Shown piece by piece: positions 54,617 through 64,000 of a DNA stretch of 64,000 bases. Under the pieces are notes generated by a model, which was given only the letters and a program-made list of their open reading frames with translations, did no database searches and had not been told where the DNA came from. Source of the DNA: Siphonodentalium dalli (Eukaryota > Mollusca > Scaphopoda > Gadilida > Siphonodentaliidae); NCBI GenBank assembly GCA_032622095.1, contig CP136068.1, positions 113,783,546 through 113,847,545 of the forward strand, written 5' to 3'. The stretch's first letter is position 1. The number at the start of each line of letters is the position of its first letter. Made by a program: the position numbers and the translations under genes.

Positions 54617-55739
54617 ATGGCGGACAAGAAGGAAGTTGGCGAAAAACTTAAAATGTCAGAAAAACCTTTCCTAAATCCGACTGAGGTGGCTAAGTTGAAT
54701 AAAACTGGTAGTACTCCTGCCAGTATACGGAAACGGTCGTCGAAGACCTCTAAACCCACTGACAGTCTTTATGACATCGAAGATAGTCTTCTTGCAACGC
54801 CACCGAAAAATAAAAATGTGTCGTCGACCATTTCCATGACTTCTTCTGTTAACACTAAACCGGGTTCAGTCACAAGTTTGTTCACCCCAAGTGTTGTTTA
54901 CACCTCTAGCCGCAGAAGTACATCTCGTAGTGATGATAACACTCAACAAGAGATTTTAAATAAGCTCAAATCGATTGCGGAAAATCAGATACAACAGTCT
55001 TCTGACATATCAAAATTAAGTAGAAGAGTACTATATGGTGGACCAGATGACTATGTCGATGACTCTGTACATGATACAGTGCCTGATCTTTATGTTAATG
55101 ACAGTGCCAGTGTAAGTGCTGAATCCATATTTCTCATGTGGGGGCGGCTTTTAACCCTTTTCGGGCCGCTGGCGCCAAACTGACAAAAAAGAAGGAGTGT
55201 GCTCCACCGGTTGATTCTGACTTGGTCGACTGCATTCAGACCTTGTTTGCGAAAGGGTTGGATGAAGACAACGCTTCAGCTTTGCTAACTGAAGGTGCTG
55301 TGAAGCGACCGGAAAACTGTCCGGCCTTGGTAACTGTGAAAACCAACCCCCTTATTTGGGACATGTTGTCAGTCAGTGCGCGGACACAGGACAAAAAACT
55401 TCAAGTTGTTGGTAATTCCATCATCACCAGTGCATCCATACTTGCCCGTGTATTAAATGTGCTGGGTTCTCAACAAGACTTTGCTAACTCTGAACTGCTT
55501 GAGCAGGCCATGCAGGTTCTCACCTTGTTAGGCCACAGTCACGACCAAGTTAACATCTATCGTCGTGATTTAATGCGACCGGTAATCGTGGCAGGGGTCG
55601 TGGATACCATCGAGGAGGAAGAGGGCGTGGCTTCAACTACCCACCTAGCTTCAGTCCATATCCAACTGACAACTCGAGACAGTCTGGACCTCCAAACAAC
55701 GCTGGACGCAGGGGCCGCGGTCGTCATGTAAGCCGCTAA
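54617..55739 (+). pseudogene. DIRS-like retroelement gag-type ORF, frameshifted
   Basis: An ATG in good context (AAAATGGCGG) starts a Ser/Thr/Lys-rich N-terminal region. A break within the G-run near 55136-55145 shifts to the frame with VGAAFNPFRAAG and KRPENCPALVTVKTNPLIWD, the conserved block of DIRS-superfamily ORF1 proteins, then a helical stretch to about 55575. A second shift near 55580 opens a glycine/arginine-rich tail (GRGRGYHRGGRGRGF, ending RRGRGRHVSR) to TAA at 55737-55739. RGG tails of this type suggest nucleic-acid binding. Two lesions make it inactive. Confidence 0.8.
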
Positions 55740-55750
55740 CCAATCTCGGT

Positions 55751-57236
55751 AAGATAATATCAGTATCTACTCCTTTTACTGCAGGTCAAATTAAAAACCA
55801 TCTGAAGGTTTGGCAAACTATTACATCTGACCCTGCCATTTTGTGTAGTGTCAATAATTGCCAACTGGAATTTGTAAATGGAATTCCTCCGACACAAATA
55901 CAAATTCACGAATCCCGCTATTCTGCTGTTGCTAGTGATTTTATTACAGTTGAGGTCGATTCTCTGTTGTCTATGAAGGTAATTCAGCAACTTCCCTGGA
56001 GTTCTGATGGCTTCGTGTCACCAATTTTCCTCAAACCCAAACCAGCTGGTGGGTTTCGGGTAATTTTTCAATTTAAAACAACTAAATGAGCACATTGTTT
56101 ATCATCATTTCAAAATGGAAACGTGGTCATCAGCTCTTAATATTGTAACGCCATGCTTACTTTTCCATTTCGGTCCATGAAGAGTACAGGACGTATCTCA
56201 GTTGTATATGGAAGGGAACTATGTGCATGTTCCTTACTGTTCCCCAGGGACTGTGCAGTGCCCCTCGGCTCTTCACAAAGCTACTAAAACCCGTTTTTGA
56301 AACTCTTCGACAGCGTGGGATTAAAGTGGCATCCTATAGTGATATAGTCTGATACTTGGAGACACGGAACCGGAATGCCAGAAATTTGTTGATATGGTTT
56401 TGTCCTTATTAACTAAATTGGGATTTGTTATTAATATTGACAAATCAGCTCTAAAACCCCAAGAATCTTGCTGTTACTTGGGGCATATCATTTCATCTTC
56501 TGATATGACTGTGAAATTAACTGATGATAGAGTATAAAAAATTCAATCAGTTTGCCGGCATTTATTGGCACAATCTGTTGTACCAATTCGCCGTGTAGCT
56601 CAAGTCATTGGGTTGTTCGTAGCCAGTTTCGAGGGCGTTACCAATGGAAAGCTTCACTACCGATGTCTCGAAAGGGCAAAAATAAGTGCTCTTCAGAGCA
56701 ATAAGTTTAATTACAATGACTTTATAACCATATTTTTAAATGTGAGGGAAGAATTACACTGGTGGCTGAATAACATTTCTATTGAATGTAAATCTATCAA
56801 CATTACGATGATTGATTATACGATATGCACTGACGCTGCCCACAGTGGATGGGGATGTGTATTTAACAAGACTTCAGTCGGGGGACGATGGTCTAATAGT
56901 GAGCAGTTACATCGCATTAATTATTTGGAACTACTTGCTGGTTTCCTGGGTTTAAAGTCATTCCAGCCTACCCTCAAACACAAAACTGTTAAATTATGTA
57001 TGGAAAACACCACTGCAATTTCACACATAAACAACATGGGTGGCATGGTTTCTCTCTCATGTAATGATTTGGTCAAGGATGTTTGGGAGTGGTGTCAACT
57101 GAATAATACTTGGATCAGAGCCTGTCACATTCCAGGCGCTAGTAATATTGCTGACATTGCCTCGCACAAATTCAATGAAAAGCATGAATGGATGTTAGAT
57201 CCAAATGTATTTCAGGCTATAACACACCTGTTTGGG
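55751..57236 (+). pseudogene. DIRS-like RT-RNase H, inactivated
   Basis: It begins as IKNHLKVWQTITSDPAIL, continues VIQQLPWSSDGFVSPIFL and KPAGGFRVIF, and then breaks near 56085. The motif A region (DLKDA) is lost in a small deletion near 56150; PQGLCSAPRLFTKLL follows in another frame. The YSDD box at about 56335-56350 is broken after SYSD by a further lesion. GDTEPECQKFVDMV, CCYLGHIISSS and a stop near 56535 come next. From 56565 the RNase H region is open: TDAAHSGWGC, NYLELLAGFLGL, MENTTAISHIN and SNIADIASHKFN. One active-site position normally Asp (in DNTTA) is Glu. The element is dead but clearly of DIRS type. Confidence 0.88.
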
Positions 57237-58402
57237 TAGTCCAAGTCTTCTTGTACTAAAACCAGCTAAGATATTGGGATGGCGATGCTGGCGTTTAGTC
57301 CAAGCCCGCTTGCATACCAATCCTACCACATGAGTTACGCCCACGATCTGTGGCGGGAATTTGTGGTGTATTTTACTCGATTTACCTAGCAAATCAATAC
57401 ATGATGCTATATACATCGGAAAGGCTTACATCTAATGGTCATAATGGTGTATAATAATCTAACTTTAATGTTAAATTACACATAGAATATTCCGGTTGAT
57501 TGCCACAAACATCGATTTGTTTCTCTGTTTGTTTACGTTTTAACCGAAAGCCGAAGTGGTCCGAATAAGTTCGGCATAATCCGCTGTTTGTTCTGGGAAT
57601 TCTACTTTCCGTTTCTATATATAGCGCGGGTTTTCCGAACAAAAATGGCGAAAACCGATCGCCCGAAAGTCCAGTTTTCTATGTGCTTTCAGAACAATTC
57701 CCGCACTAAAAACTTAATGACATAATGGAGGATCAGAACGGTAGTTTTGTTGACAATTATCGCAAGCAACTTGTCAAAATTGGAGCAAATTAGATCTCTT
57801 GTGTCTGACTTGCCATGCGCGTGGTGTGCATTTTGACATCTGTGTTGATAAAATAATCGGAGAACCGAATCACACAGTTTCGAAATATAGTTCTTCCGTT
57901 TTAGTGGGACTTTTCAAACTTAAGGTTCATTTATTTAGTGTATTACATTTATATCTCCAATGTTTAATTAATCTATTTATTATTTTATTTATTGACACAC
58001 ATAATTACGATTACAATGGAGAATTCATCGTAATTTGCGTTGTTGTCCAAAATCTACGGAATATTTTCAACGGAAAATGCCGAACACAGTTCGCGAGGTC
58101 AACCGAGTTCGCATACTTTTAAAAAATTGTAAACATTGAGGTAAATGTCTCTTTTCGCATTAAATTACCGTTTTAAATTCACAACTGATGTGGGTTTCAG
58201 ATAAAATAGCATGTCTTCTGCGGAAAATATCCGTTTATTGTCGCAATTGTGATATTTTATTTCATATAATTGTGGTTTTATTTGAGCGGGTCACTAACAC
58301 TTAAGCCGTGTCATAAGCGAGCATATAGGGCGGGCTTGGACTAAACGCCAGCATCGCCATCCCAATATCTTAGCTAGTTTTAGTACAAGAAGACTTGGAC
58401 TA
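57237..58402. mobile_element. MULE-like TIR element, 1166 bp, 9-bp TSD
   Basis: Terminal inverted repeats of 73 bp (57237-57309 and 58330-58402) differ at one base. They begin TAGTCCAAGTCTTCTTGTAC and repeat the motif TAGTCCAAG at their inner part. The 9-bp sequence CTGTTTGGG lies on both sides (57228-57236 and 58403-58411), and the DIRS-like coding sequence resumes right after it. A 9-bp duplication with long TIRs is typical of Mutator-like elements. No transposase is visible; internal frames (57439-57642, 57799-58122) have no recognised domain. Confidence 0.88.
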
Positions 58403-58670
58403 CTGTTTGGGCTATAGATACGTTTGCCTCTAGACCTAATCACCAGTTCCCCAGATTCTGCTCTTGGAAGCCTGACACTGAATCAAGTTATGTTGATGCA
58501 TTCGCTCAATCTTGGAAAACGACGTATATATATGTTTTCCCTTATTTCAGCCTTCTGGATCGGTGTGTCCGCAATATTCGTCTGAACAAGCGGAGTGTTT
58601 GATAATTGCGCGTGTCTGGCAGATTCAACGTTGTGTAGCGATTGCCGGTCATCATTATTTCCTATTTTCG
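58403..58670 (+). pseudogene. DIRS-like ORF, continuation after insertion
   Basis: Past the MULE-like element the retroelement frame resumes, with IDTFASRPNHQFPRFCSW, KPDTESSYVDAFAQSW and YVFPYFSLLDRCVRNI, the conserved LFASR.N....CSW.PD block between RNase H and the recombinase region of DIRS-like polyproteins. A one-base shift before the stop at about 58598 leads to AECLIIARVWQIQ in another frame. The similarity fades by about 58665. The tyrosine recombinase domain is not seen, so the element is truncated. Confidence 0.82.
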
Positions 58671-58772
58671 TTGTACTAAATATTTATATCATAACAGTCG
58701 TTAATTCATCTCAAAGCCATTATTTATCAGTTACGCATAAATACCTAATTATAAGGCGTAATTCCTATACGT

Positions 58773-58935
58773 ATTCCAGGGGGGGCGGAAAAAAACCGCA
58801 GACACAGGGTGAACAAAACTGTTTTCTCCGGTTTGGGTACCCCCCCGCCCCCCAAAACAGCAAAAACTGCAGTTTTTTTTTTCAACTGACCATTTGCCCC
58901 CCCCCCCCCCAGAAAAATCAAATCTACCCCAGCCG
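58773..58935. repeat. G/C-run repeat, copy 5
   Basis: CCAGGGGGGGCGGAAAAAAA, CCCCCCCGCCCCCC, GCAGTTTTTTTTTT and a long C-run at about 58898-58910. The long open frames on both strands (58595-59011, 58745-58984) are low-complexity by-products. Confidence 0.65.
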
Positions 58936-59135
58936 GACAACAACTCGGTTTGACCGGAAACCGAAAAAAACACCGGTGCATCAATTCACTAGAAGGTGCT
59001 TGGTAACTTAGTTTAGATTATTATGACTAAAATGGTCATTGTCTACCAGTAGAATGCAGATTTGTACCTCGTGATGTCATGACATGTACAAACATGTATA
59101 TTGGTGATCGCAACGCTTTGTATGCACTTTAAAAA

Positions 59136-59465
59136 ATGACAACTAGTCATTACCTCGACTTTGAAAAAGATGCAAATGAGATGAGTGAGATACCTGCATA
59201 TAACTGTTTTCTGATACCATTGAAGGAGAAATTGTTTAATACATGGGATAGTTATGCAGTAAAAATGTGCCAGATAAGTGATCGCAGGGTAGAATTCTGC
59301 ATTCGACTGGTAGACACTGACATAGTCGGCATTATTAAGAGGGTTAATGGGGTCAATATCACATGTACACCAAGACAGTGGTTATCCAAAATTGTTTTAG
59401 GTGGATTGTACTACTCATGTATATATGATTTGGATATTAAGGTTAATCCATATTCTATAAAATGA
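59136..59465 (+). CDS. Unidentified ORF of 109 codons
   Basis: A complete frame with ATG at 59136 and TGA at 59463-59465. The protein is of ordinary composition, with DFEKDANEMSEIPAYNC near the start and TPRQWLSKIVLGGLYYSC toward the end; no signal peptide or membrane segment stands out. I do not recognise it. It sits between two G/C-run repeats and has no clear splice signals. It could be a remnant of a transposon gene, or chance. Confidence 0.3.
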   Translation: MTTSHYLDFEKDANEMSEIPAYNCFLIPLKEKLFNTWDSYAVKMCQISDRRVEFCIRLVDTDIVGIIKRVNGVNITCTPRQWLSKIVLGGLYYSCIYDLDIKVNPYSIK

Positions 59466-59509
59466 GAGAAAATTGAGGTTGTGAGTCTGAAAATACATAT
59501 TTGGAAAAA

Positions 59510-59675
59510 ACTTACATGCAAATTTTTTCCGACAACCCCCCCCCCCCCCCCCCCCTAAATTAATAAGGAAAAAATTTACGTGTAAATATTTGACGCCTAT
59601 TTACATCCCCCCCCACCCCGGTACGTTGAGTCCCGCAGATTTTTCCGGCCGCCCCCCCCCCCCTGCGTATTCTAC
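59510..59675. repeat. G/C-run repeat, copy 6
   Basis: Two C-runs (about 59537-59555 and 59652-59663) enclose AAAAAATTTACGTG-type AT-rich sequence and CCCCACCCCGGTACG. Confidence 0.65.
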
Positions 59676-61329
59676 TAGTTATCACTTCGTATTATTATGC
59701 ATTTTATATTATTACGCAACTTTATTCGTAGCACATTGTTTGTAAACAAATCCTTGTGTACCGCGGGAAATACTATGTGCACGGTTGAGTTACCATTGGT
59801 GCAGCGACCCTAAAGATTGGTGGCGCCACCACCCTGGCTATAAATACGAGCCAACCGTTGGAGCCGTTGCCCTGTTATCACTCACTTTCACGTGCTTACG
59901 TCATACGCCAACTCTGCCATAATGTAAACACAAGTCAGCTGTAGTAGTATTTGATAGTAATTAGTAGTATTTTGGTCGGATGTCTTTTAATACTATTTCT
60001 AGTATTTCTGGGTGTTTCTGTTCGGGGAAACTGGTTCATTACGGTGATTATCTATTCCGATTAAGCTTTTCGTACCTTGATGGAATATTTAGCGTATTCT
60101 TATGCAGTTTTAACCTAATTTAGGGACGTTTTGGAGAAATGTTTTACCTGTTTAGTTATCTGTGAGGAATTAGGGGTATTTCAGCCGTCCAGCAAGGAGC
60201 CTAACCATACCTAGCCATACTACTGAGAGAAAATGCAGCTAAAATCCACAGAATGTTGATGTTGACCAAATCGAAGGCTCAGATTGAAGTTTTACCACCA
60301 TGGCTTGTGATTGTGACTGGTCAGCCTGATGTATTTAATATTTGCACTGAGTTTGCTGCTAGTGCTATAGCCGATGGTGATGATGTGGTCAGAAACTAGT
60401 CCCTTGCTAATTGCAGCTTTATGCTATACGAATCCTGATGCTGTGTGATGGTTACTATTTGGTCGATTGCGTGCCGATGTCAGGTATTGTGCTCATCCCA
60501 GAGGTATCCATCAGTCAGTCCATTATCAGGTGACAACAGGTCATCCGGTGCAATCCAGGGTCAACCGGTCATGTAAGGTTACCATGCTCCTATTATACTC
60601 CTCACATGTAGCGCAATCTTGTCGATTAATTACGCAGAATAATATTGAATCCTGGAACTTCTGTAATTTGTCCAGGTTAGTTGGAGATGTTCAAGTTTGT
60701 CGATTATCTGACAATCACATATCGCTTAAGTTAATGCCTTAAGCTCAGTCCATGCTAATAAGTAAGCGCATACAGTACAGTATGTCTGCTATGTAACTCA
60801 GGTCATGTAGTTGTTATAGCGTGTTTTTATTGAATACGTTGGTTCGTATCGATTAGGTGTTAACCTGTCATAGCTATCTAGACCTATATTCCACGCATAT
60901 TCCGGTTAGTCAACTCATAGCGGACATAAGACCTGGGTTAATTACACCTACTACTTTTCCGCAAGTTACACTTAAGGATCCAAGTAGTCATAGATTTTGT
61001 TACAAGTTTGTTTGTTATACCTGTATTTTCTTGTTGACTAATTGTGAATAAATCCATCTTGTGTTCTATATCGGTCTCGGCTCTAGTTAAGCTGGTCAAC
61101 TCAGAGTGAATTGGGTGTTGTGTTTATTACACAGTCTAAGAGTCATAACCTTTTACTTAGCAGACATATTGGACATATTAAATACAGATTGACTTTACCA
61201 GTCCTGAGTAGTATAGTCGTGTCATGCCAAACCCATAGTTATCGGCATAGTCGATATCTGTTCCCCTAGCAGAGAACCGCCATTGGTCTAATTGCAGAGT
61301 GTAATATAGCTGTCCTGACGTCATCCAGC
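59676..61329. other. Unassigned sequence, no firm gene
   Basis: TGGTGGCGCCACCACC, a perfect 16-bp palindrome, lies at about 59818, with a CTATAAATAC TATA-like string just after at about 59838. A 48-codon frame from ATG at 60254 to TAG at 60398 has VLPPWLVIVTGQPDVF and looks protein-like but is unrecognised. A frame at 60467-60742 has no motif. Possibly a decayed retroelement. Confidence 0.35.
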
Positions 61330-61334
61330 TCTGC

Positions 61335-61835
61335 AGTGTCGACAAACCAGCCGCTTAGCCGCCCTATCCACTGTATCAGAAGTAGTCTCAGATGTCAGGC
61401 CATTCAGTAAAATAGTGTTGACGATCCGGCCGCTGTGCCGCCCTATCCACTGTATCATAGTCTCAGATGCTAGGCCATCCAGTAAAACAGTGTTGACGAT
61501 CCGGCCGCTGTGCCGCCCTATCCACTATGACAGATACCTCAGATGCTTGGCCACCCAGTAATACAGTGTTGACGATCCGGCCGCTGTGTCGCCCTATCCA
61601 CTGTATCAGAAGTCTCAGATGATAGGCCATTCAGTAATACAGTGTTGACGATCCAGCCGCTGTGTCGCCCTATCCACTGTGTCAGATACCTCAAGATGTC
61701 AGGCCATTCAGTAATACAGTGTTGACGATCCAGCCGCTGTGTCGCCCTATCCACTGTGCCAGATACCTCAAGATGTCAGGCCAGCCAGTAAAACAGTGTC
61801 GACGAATCGGCCGCTGTGCCGCACCATCCACTGGT
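61335..61835 (+). repeat. 75-80-bp tandem repeat, about 6 units
   Basis: The unit reads GACGATCCGGCCGCTGTGCC, GCCCTATCCACTGTATCAG, AGTCTCAGATG-TAGGCCATCC, AGTAAAACAGTGTT. Later copies carry GTGTCG for GTGCCG and GATACCTCAAGATGTCAGG. Frames on both strands (61539-61754, 61662-61877) are repeat translations. Confidence 0.88.
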
Positions 61836-62229
61836 TATCAGATGTTCAGATACTACCAGTACATCACTGATCCATGATCACTCAGGTAATGCCGCCATGT
61901 CAGAGAACCCATGGCACCCATATGGTCCTTTGGCATTGTCAAAGGCCATAATACGCTGACACGCAATTACCAATCAATTTAACGTTATTATCAGAATAAC
62001 CTTGTTTAAGCTTTAGCAGTTGAGATGTTCATAGTAAGTGTAAATGAGTTGACCGGTTATTCCCAATGTAGTAAATCCTTTATCCGCTCTATCAAAAGTT
62101 GAAGCCTTTCAATATACTTCGAGGTTCTATCATTTAGGGTTTCGCTCGGCCCAGTGGTACATCGTTTAGATACCCCTACCCCCGTCACGCTACAATTGGC
62201 ACTGCATGAAAAGCGAGATTTATAAAATA
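61836..62229. other. No firm gene
   Basis: A GCTCGGCCCAGTGGTACATCG string at about 62146 resembles a Pol III A box, but I see no B box at a normal distance, so no SINE is called. Confidence 0.35.
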
Positions 62230-62345
62230 TAAATGTCGCATAAATTTAGGACCCTAAATTTATTCATGCATTTATGCATATTAAATTCGCCTTAATACAA
62301 AAATGTAAATCTCGCATTTATATTTTTAAATCTCGCATAAATGTC
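62230..62345. repeat. AATCTCGCATAAATGTCGC repeat
   Basis: ATAAATGTCGCATAAATTTA, AAATCTCGCATTTATATTT and AAATCTCGCATAAATGTCGC repeat over about 110 bp, with AATTTAGG-CCTAAATT making a small palindrome. Confidence 0.55.
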
Positions 62346-62532
62346 GCATTAATTTTGCTCATTACTGTAACCAACGGCGGGTTTAATTCTTGGCCCATAA
62401 TTGAATTACTACCATGTGGATATGTGAGACATGTATCATTAACACGAGCTAACGGCCGGATACAGGTTTCTTTGTCTGCGAACGCTGACGCGAAGACGTG
62501 TGTGAATGAGATGGGAACTCATTTTACCAAGG
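62346..62532 (+). CDS. Candidate exon, 3' part of an unknown host gene
   Basis: A frame open from before 62274 ends in a strong donor, ACCAAGG/GTAAGTTA (intron from 62533), leaving one base of a codon. The part from about 62380 looks protein-like: GGFNSWPIIELLPCGYVRH, VSLTRANGRIQVSLSANA and KTCVNEMGTHFTK, with two cysteines. The acceptor or start is not located; the AT-rich repeat just upstream makes an exon start near 62346-62400 likely, but this is a guess. I do not recognise the family. The phase fits the acceptor at 63567. Confidence 0.45.
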
Positions 62533-62654
62533 GTAAGTTAACACATATGTGGCTATAAAATGAAGGTATTTCACAATTTATGTTGCCGATTCATTCTTTC
62601 ATCAATTCGCAGCGTGATCGACACATGTCAAAATTAATATTTGATTATACAGAG

Positions 62655-63475
62655 ACGTCGGAATAAGGTTATTCTATCGCGTGAAAATGTGGTTTTGTGA
62701 GAGTGATTCCACCCTTAGCCAGATCACAAATAAAATGCCGTAAATTACAATTAAATATTTTGCTAAACAGGCTAAAATATCGCGTAAAATGTGGAGTTGG
62801 AAGCGAGATTTTACCCTTGGCTATGCCACATATAAATTCATTGTACAATATATCCATGATGTAATCCCGTTTTGAAGTTTAATCGCGTAAAATTGCAATT
62901 GTGGTCATGGAAGGGTGATGTCACCCTTTGCCAGCATCACATATAAATTCATTGTACAATATATCCATGATGTAATCCCGTTTTGAAGTTATAATCGTAT
63001 AAAAATGTGATCATGGAAGGGTGATATCATCCTTTGCCATTTCACATATAAATTCATTATACAAAATATCCATGATGTAATCCAGGTTTCGAGGTTTTAA
63101 TCGCGTAAAATTGTGGTCATGGAAGGGTGATATCAGTGTCACCCTTTGCCATATCGCATATAAATCAATTGTACAGTAAGTCCATGATGCAATCCCGTTT
63201 TGAAGTTTGAATCGCGTAAAATTGAAATTGTGGTCATGGAATGGTGATATCACCCTTTGCCATATCACATATAAATCCATTTTACAGTAAATCCATGATG
63301 TAATCCCGTTTTGAAATTTGAATAGAGTATAATTGTGGTGATGGAAGTGTGATATCACGCTTTGCCATATCGCATATAAATTCATTGTACAATAAATCAG
63401 TGATGTAACACAATTTTGAAGTTTTAATCCCGTAAAAGTGTTGCATTGAAGGGCGATATCAGTCTTTAGCAGAAA
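62655..63475 (-). repeat. 106-112-bp satellite within a putative intron
   Basis: About seven units share ATATCCATGATGTAATCCCG, TTTTGAAGTTTTAATCGCG, TGGTCATGGAAGGGTGATA, TCACCCTTTGCCATATCACA and TATAAATTCATTGTACA. Unit lengths near 112, 106, 111 and 112 bp are not multiples of three, so the reverse-strand frame of 124 codons (63011-63385) is a chance product of the repeat. Confidence 0.9.
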
Positions 63476-63567
63476 ACAAAACTTCTTATTTTAGTTTCAA
63501 TATTTTATTGTTTATACTTATTTTCGATGTGATCACTTAATTATTTAATTTTTATTCTTTATTGCAG

Positions 63568-63605
63568 AGACTACGAAAATTGACGACGGCAAGATACAAC
63601 CATGA
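63568..63605 (+). CDS. Candidate terminal exon paired with 62346-62532
   Basis: The acceptor TTTTTATTCTTTATTGCAG ends at 63567. Two bases complete the codon left open at 62532, and the frame TTKIDDGKIQP ends at TGA 63603-63605. The intron between would be 1035 bp and hold the satellite. Phase agreement between a strong donor and a strong acceptor supports the pair. The protein is unknown. Confidence 0.42.
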
Positions 63606-63711
63606 TACAAAGTGCAACGTTCAAGTTGTTATATTTGTGACTGGTATAACCAACAATAGGGCAGCATTTTGATGGCAAATTACTACCCATGGAGATACCA
63701 GAATCGGGGCG

Positions 63712-63757
63712 ACACATATGTATATGTATAGTTAGATATACACATAAGTGTCGCCAT
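63712..63757. repeat. Imperfect hairpin GGCGACAC...GTGTCGCC
   Basis: GGCGACACATATGTATATGT and ATATACACATAAGTGTCGCC form inverted arms around a short loop. It could be a tiny MITE or a 3' UTR fold. Confidence 0.55.
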
Positions 63758-63834
63758 ATATGCTGGTTACAAGCCAAATGTCACCCTAAAGTATATTTCA
63801 CAAATATATATATGGATATGTATGTTCAAATCCA

Positions 63835-64000
63835 AATTTATACCGGGTATAAATGTGGATAGAATAGAGTTTATAGCCAGAATAAATGTAGCTACATATA
63901 TTTATGCAGGTTTATTCAGTGAATAACTTGTATAAATTTGAGTTTATAACCAGAATAAATGTAACTACATACATTTATGCAACTTTATTCAGTGAATAAA
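63835..64000 (+). repeat. Two tandem units of about 73 bp at the window end
   Basis: GAGTTTATAGCCAGAATAAA, TGTAGCTACATATATTTATG and TTTATTCAGTGAATAA recur once with few changes. Each unit holds self-complementary AATAAATGTAGCTACATATATTTAT-like arms. The array probably continues beyond the window. Confidence 0.7.

Noticed and set aside
58595-59011. 138-codon frame and its two reverse-strand partners
   Set aside because: Starts as a shifted end of the DIRS-like gene and continues through homopolymer runs; no domain.
63011-63385. 124-codon reverse frame with an internal repeat
   Set aside because: It is a chance frame through the 106-112-bp satellite, whose unit lengths are not multiples of three.

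Overview
The window looks like AT-rich, repeat-dominated genomic DNA from a metazoan, most likely a marine invertebrate and perhaps a mollusc. The support is indirect: a C-type lectin-like exon with consensus splice sites, a DIRS-superfamily retroelement, a Tx1/L1-like LINE fragment, a transposon-type protein with DDTD, GCDT-like and cysteine-rich motifs, and many palindromic and TTAA-flanked elements. There are no bacterial operons, no tRNA or rRNA genes that I can support, and no intact long reading frame. Species-level assignment is not possible from sequence alone.

Layout. 1-6.8 kb: a palindromic short-motif cluster, then a foldback-like inverted repeat of about 4.9 kb whose inner arms are 42-bp minisatellites, with small palindromic MITEs around its ends. 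6.85-13.65 kb: a direct duplication of about 1 kb, each copy followed by the same 48-bp satellite; the second array is several times longer and ends in a Helitron-like hairpin plus CTAG. 13.65-20 kb: small palindromic MITEs, one candidate terminal exon and a 2.6-kb element with long terminal inverted repeats. 20-26 kb: interspersed repeats, a 140-150-bp tandem family in both orientations, and a short frameshifted coding remnant. 27-38 kb: a 9-bp satellite, four palindromic elements, candidate host exons on the plus strand (29.0, 30.5 and 32.7 kb), a TTAA-flanked piggyBac-like element, and the C-type lectin exon on the minus strand (33.1-33.3 kb). 38-52 kb: tandem-core repeats, TTAA-flanked elements, and a TIR element that hosts a nested, 5'-truncated LINE. 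52-59 kb: two opposed fragments of one transposon protein family, then a degenerate DIRS-like retroelement split by a MULE-like element with a 9-bp target duplication. 59-64 kb: one unidentified ORF, a 75-80-bp tandem array, and a probable two-exon host gene 3' end whose intron holds a 106-112-bp satellite.

Most of the biology here is mobile-element turnover: nested insertions, inverted duplications and satellite expansion. The few probable host exons are recognised by consensus splice sites with compatible open frames, not by long ORFs. Most long open frames lie inside tandem repeats and are not treated as genes.
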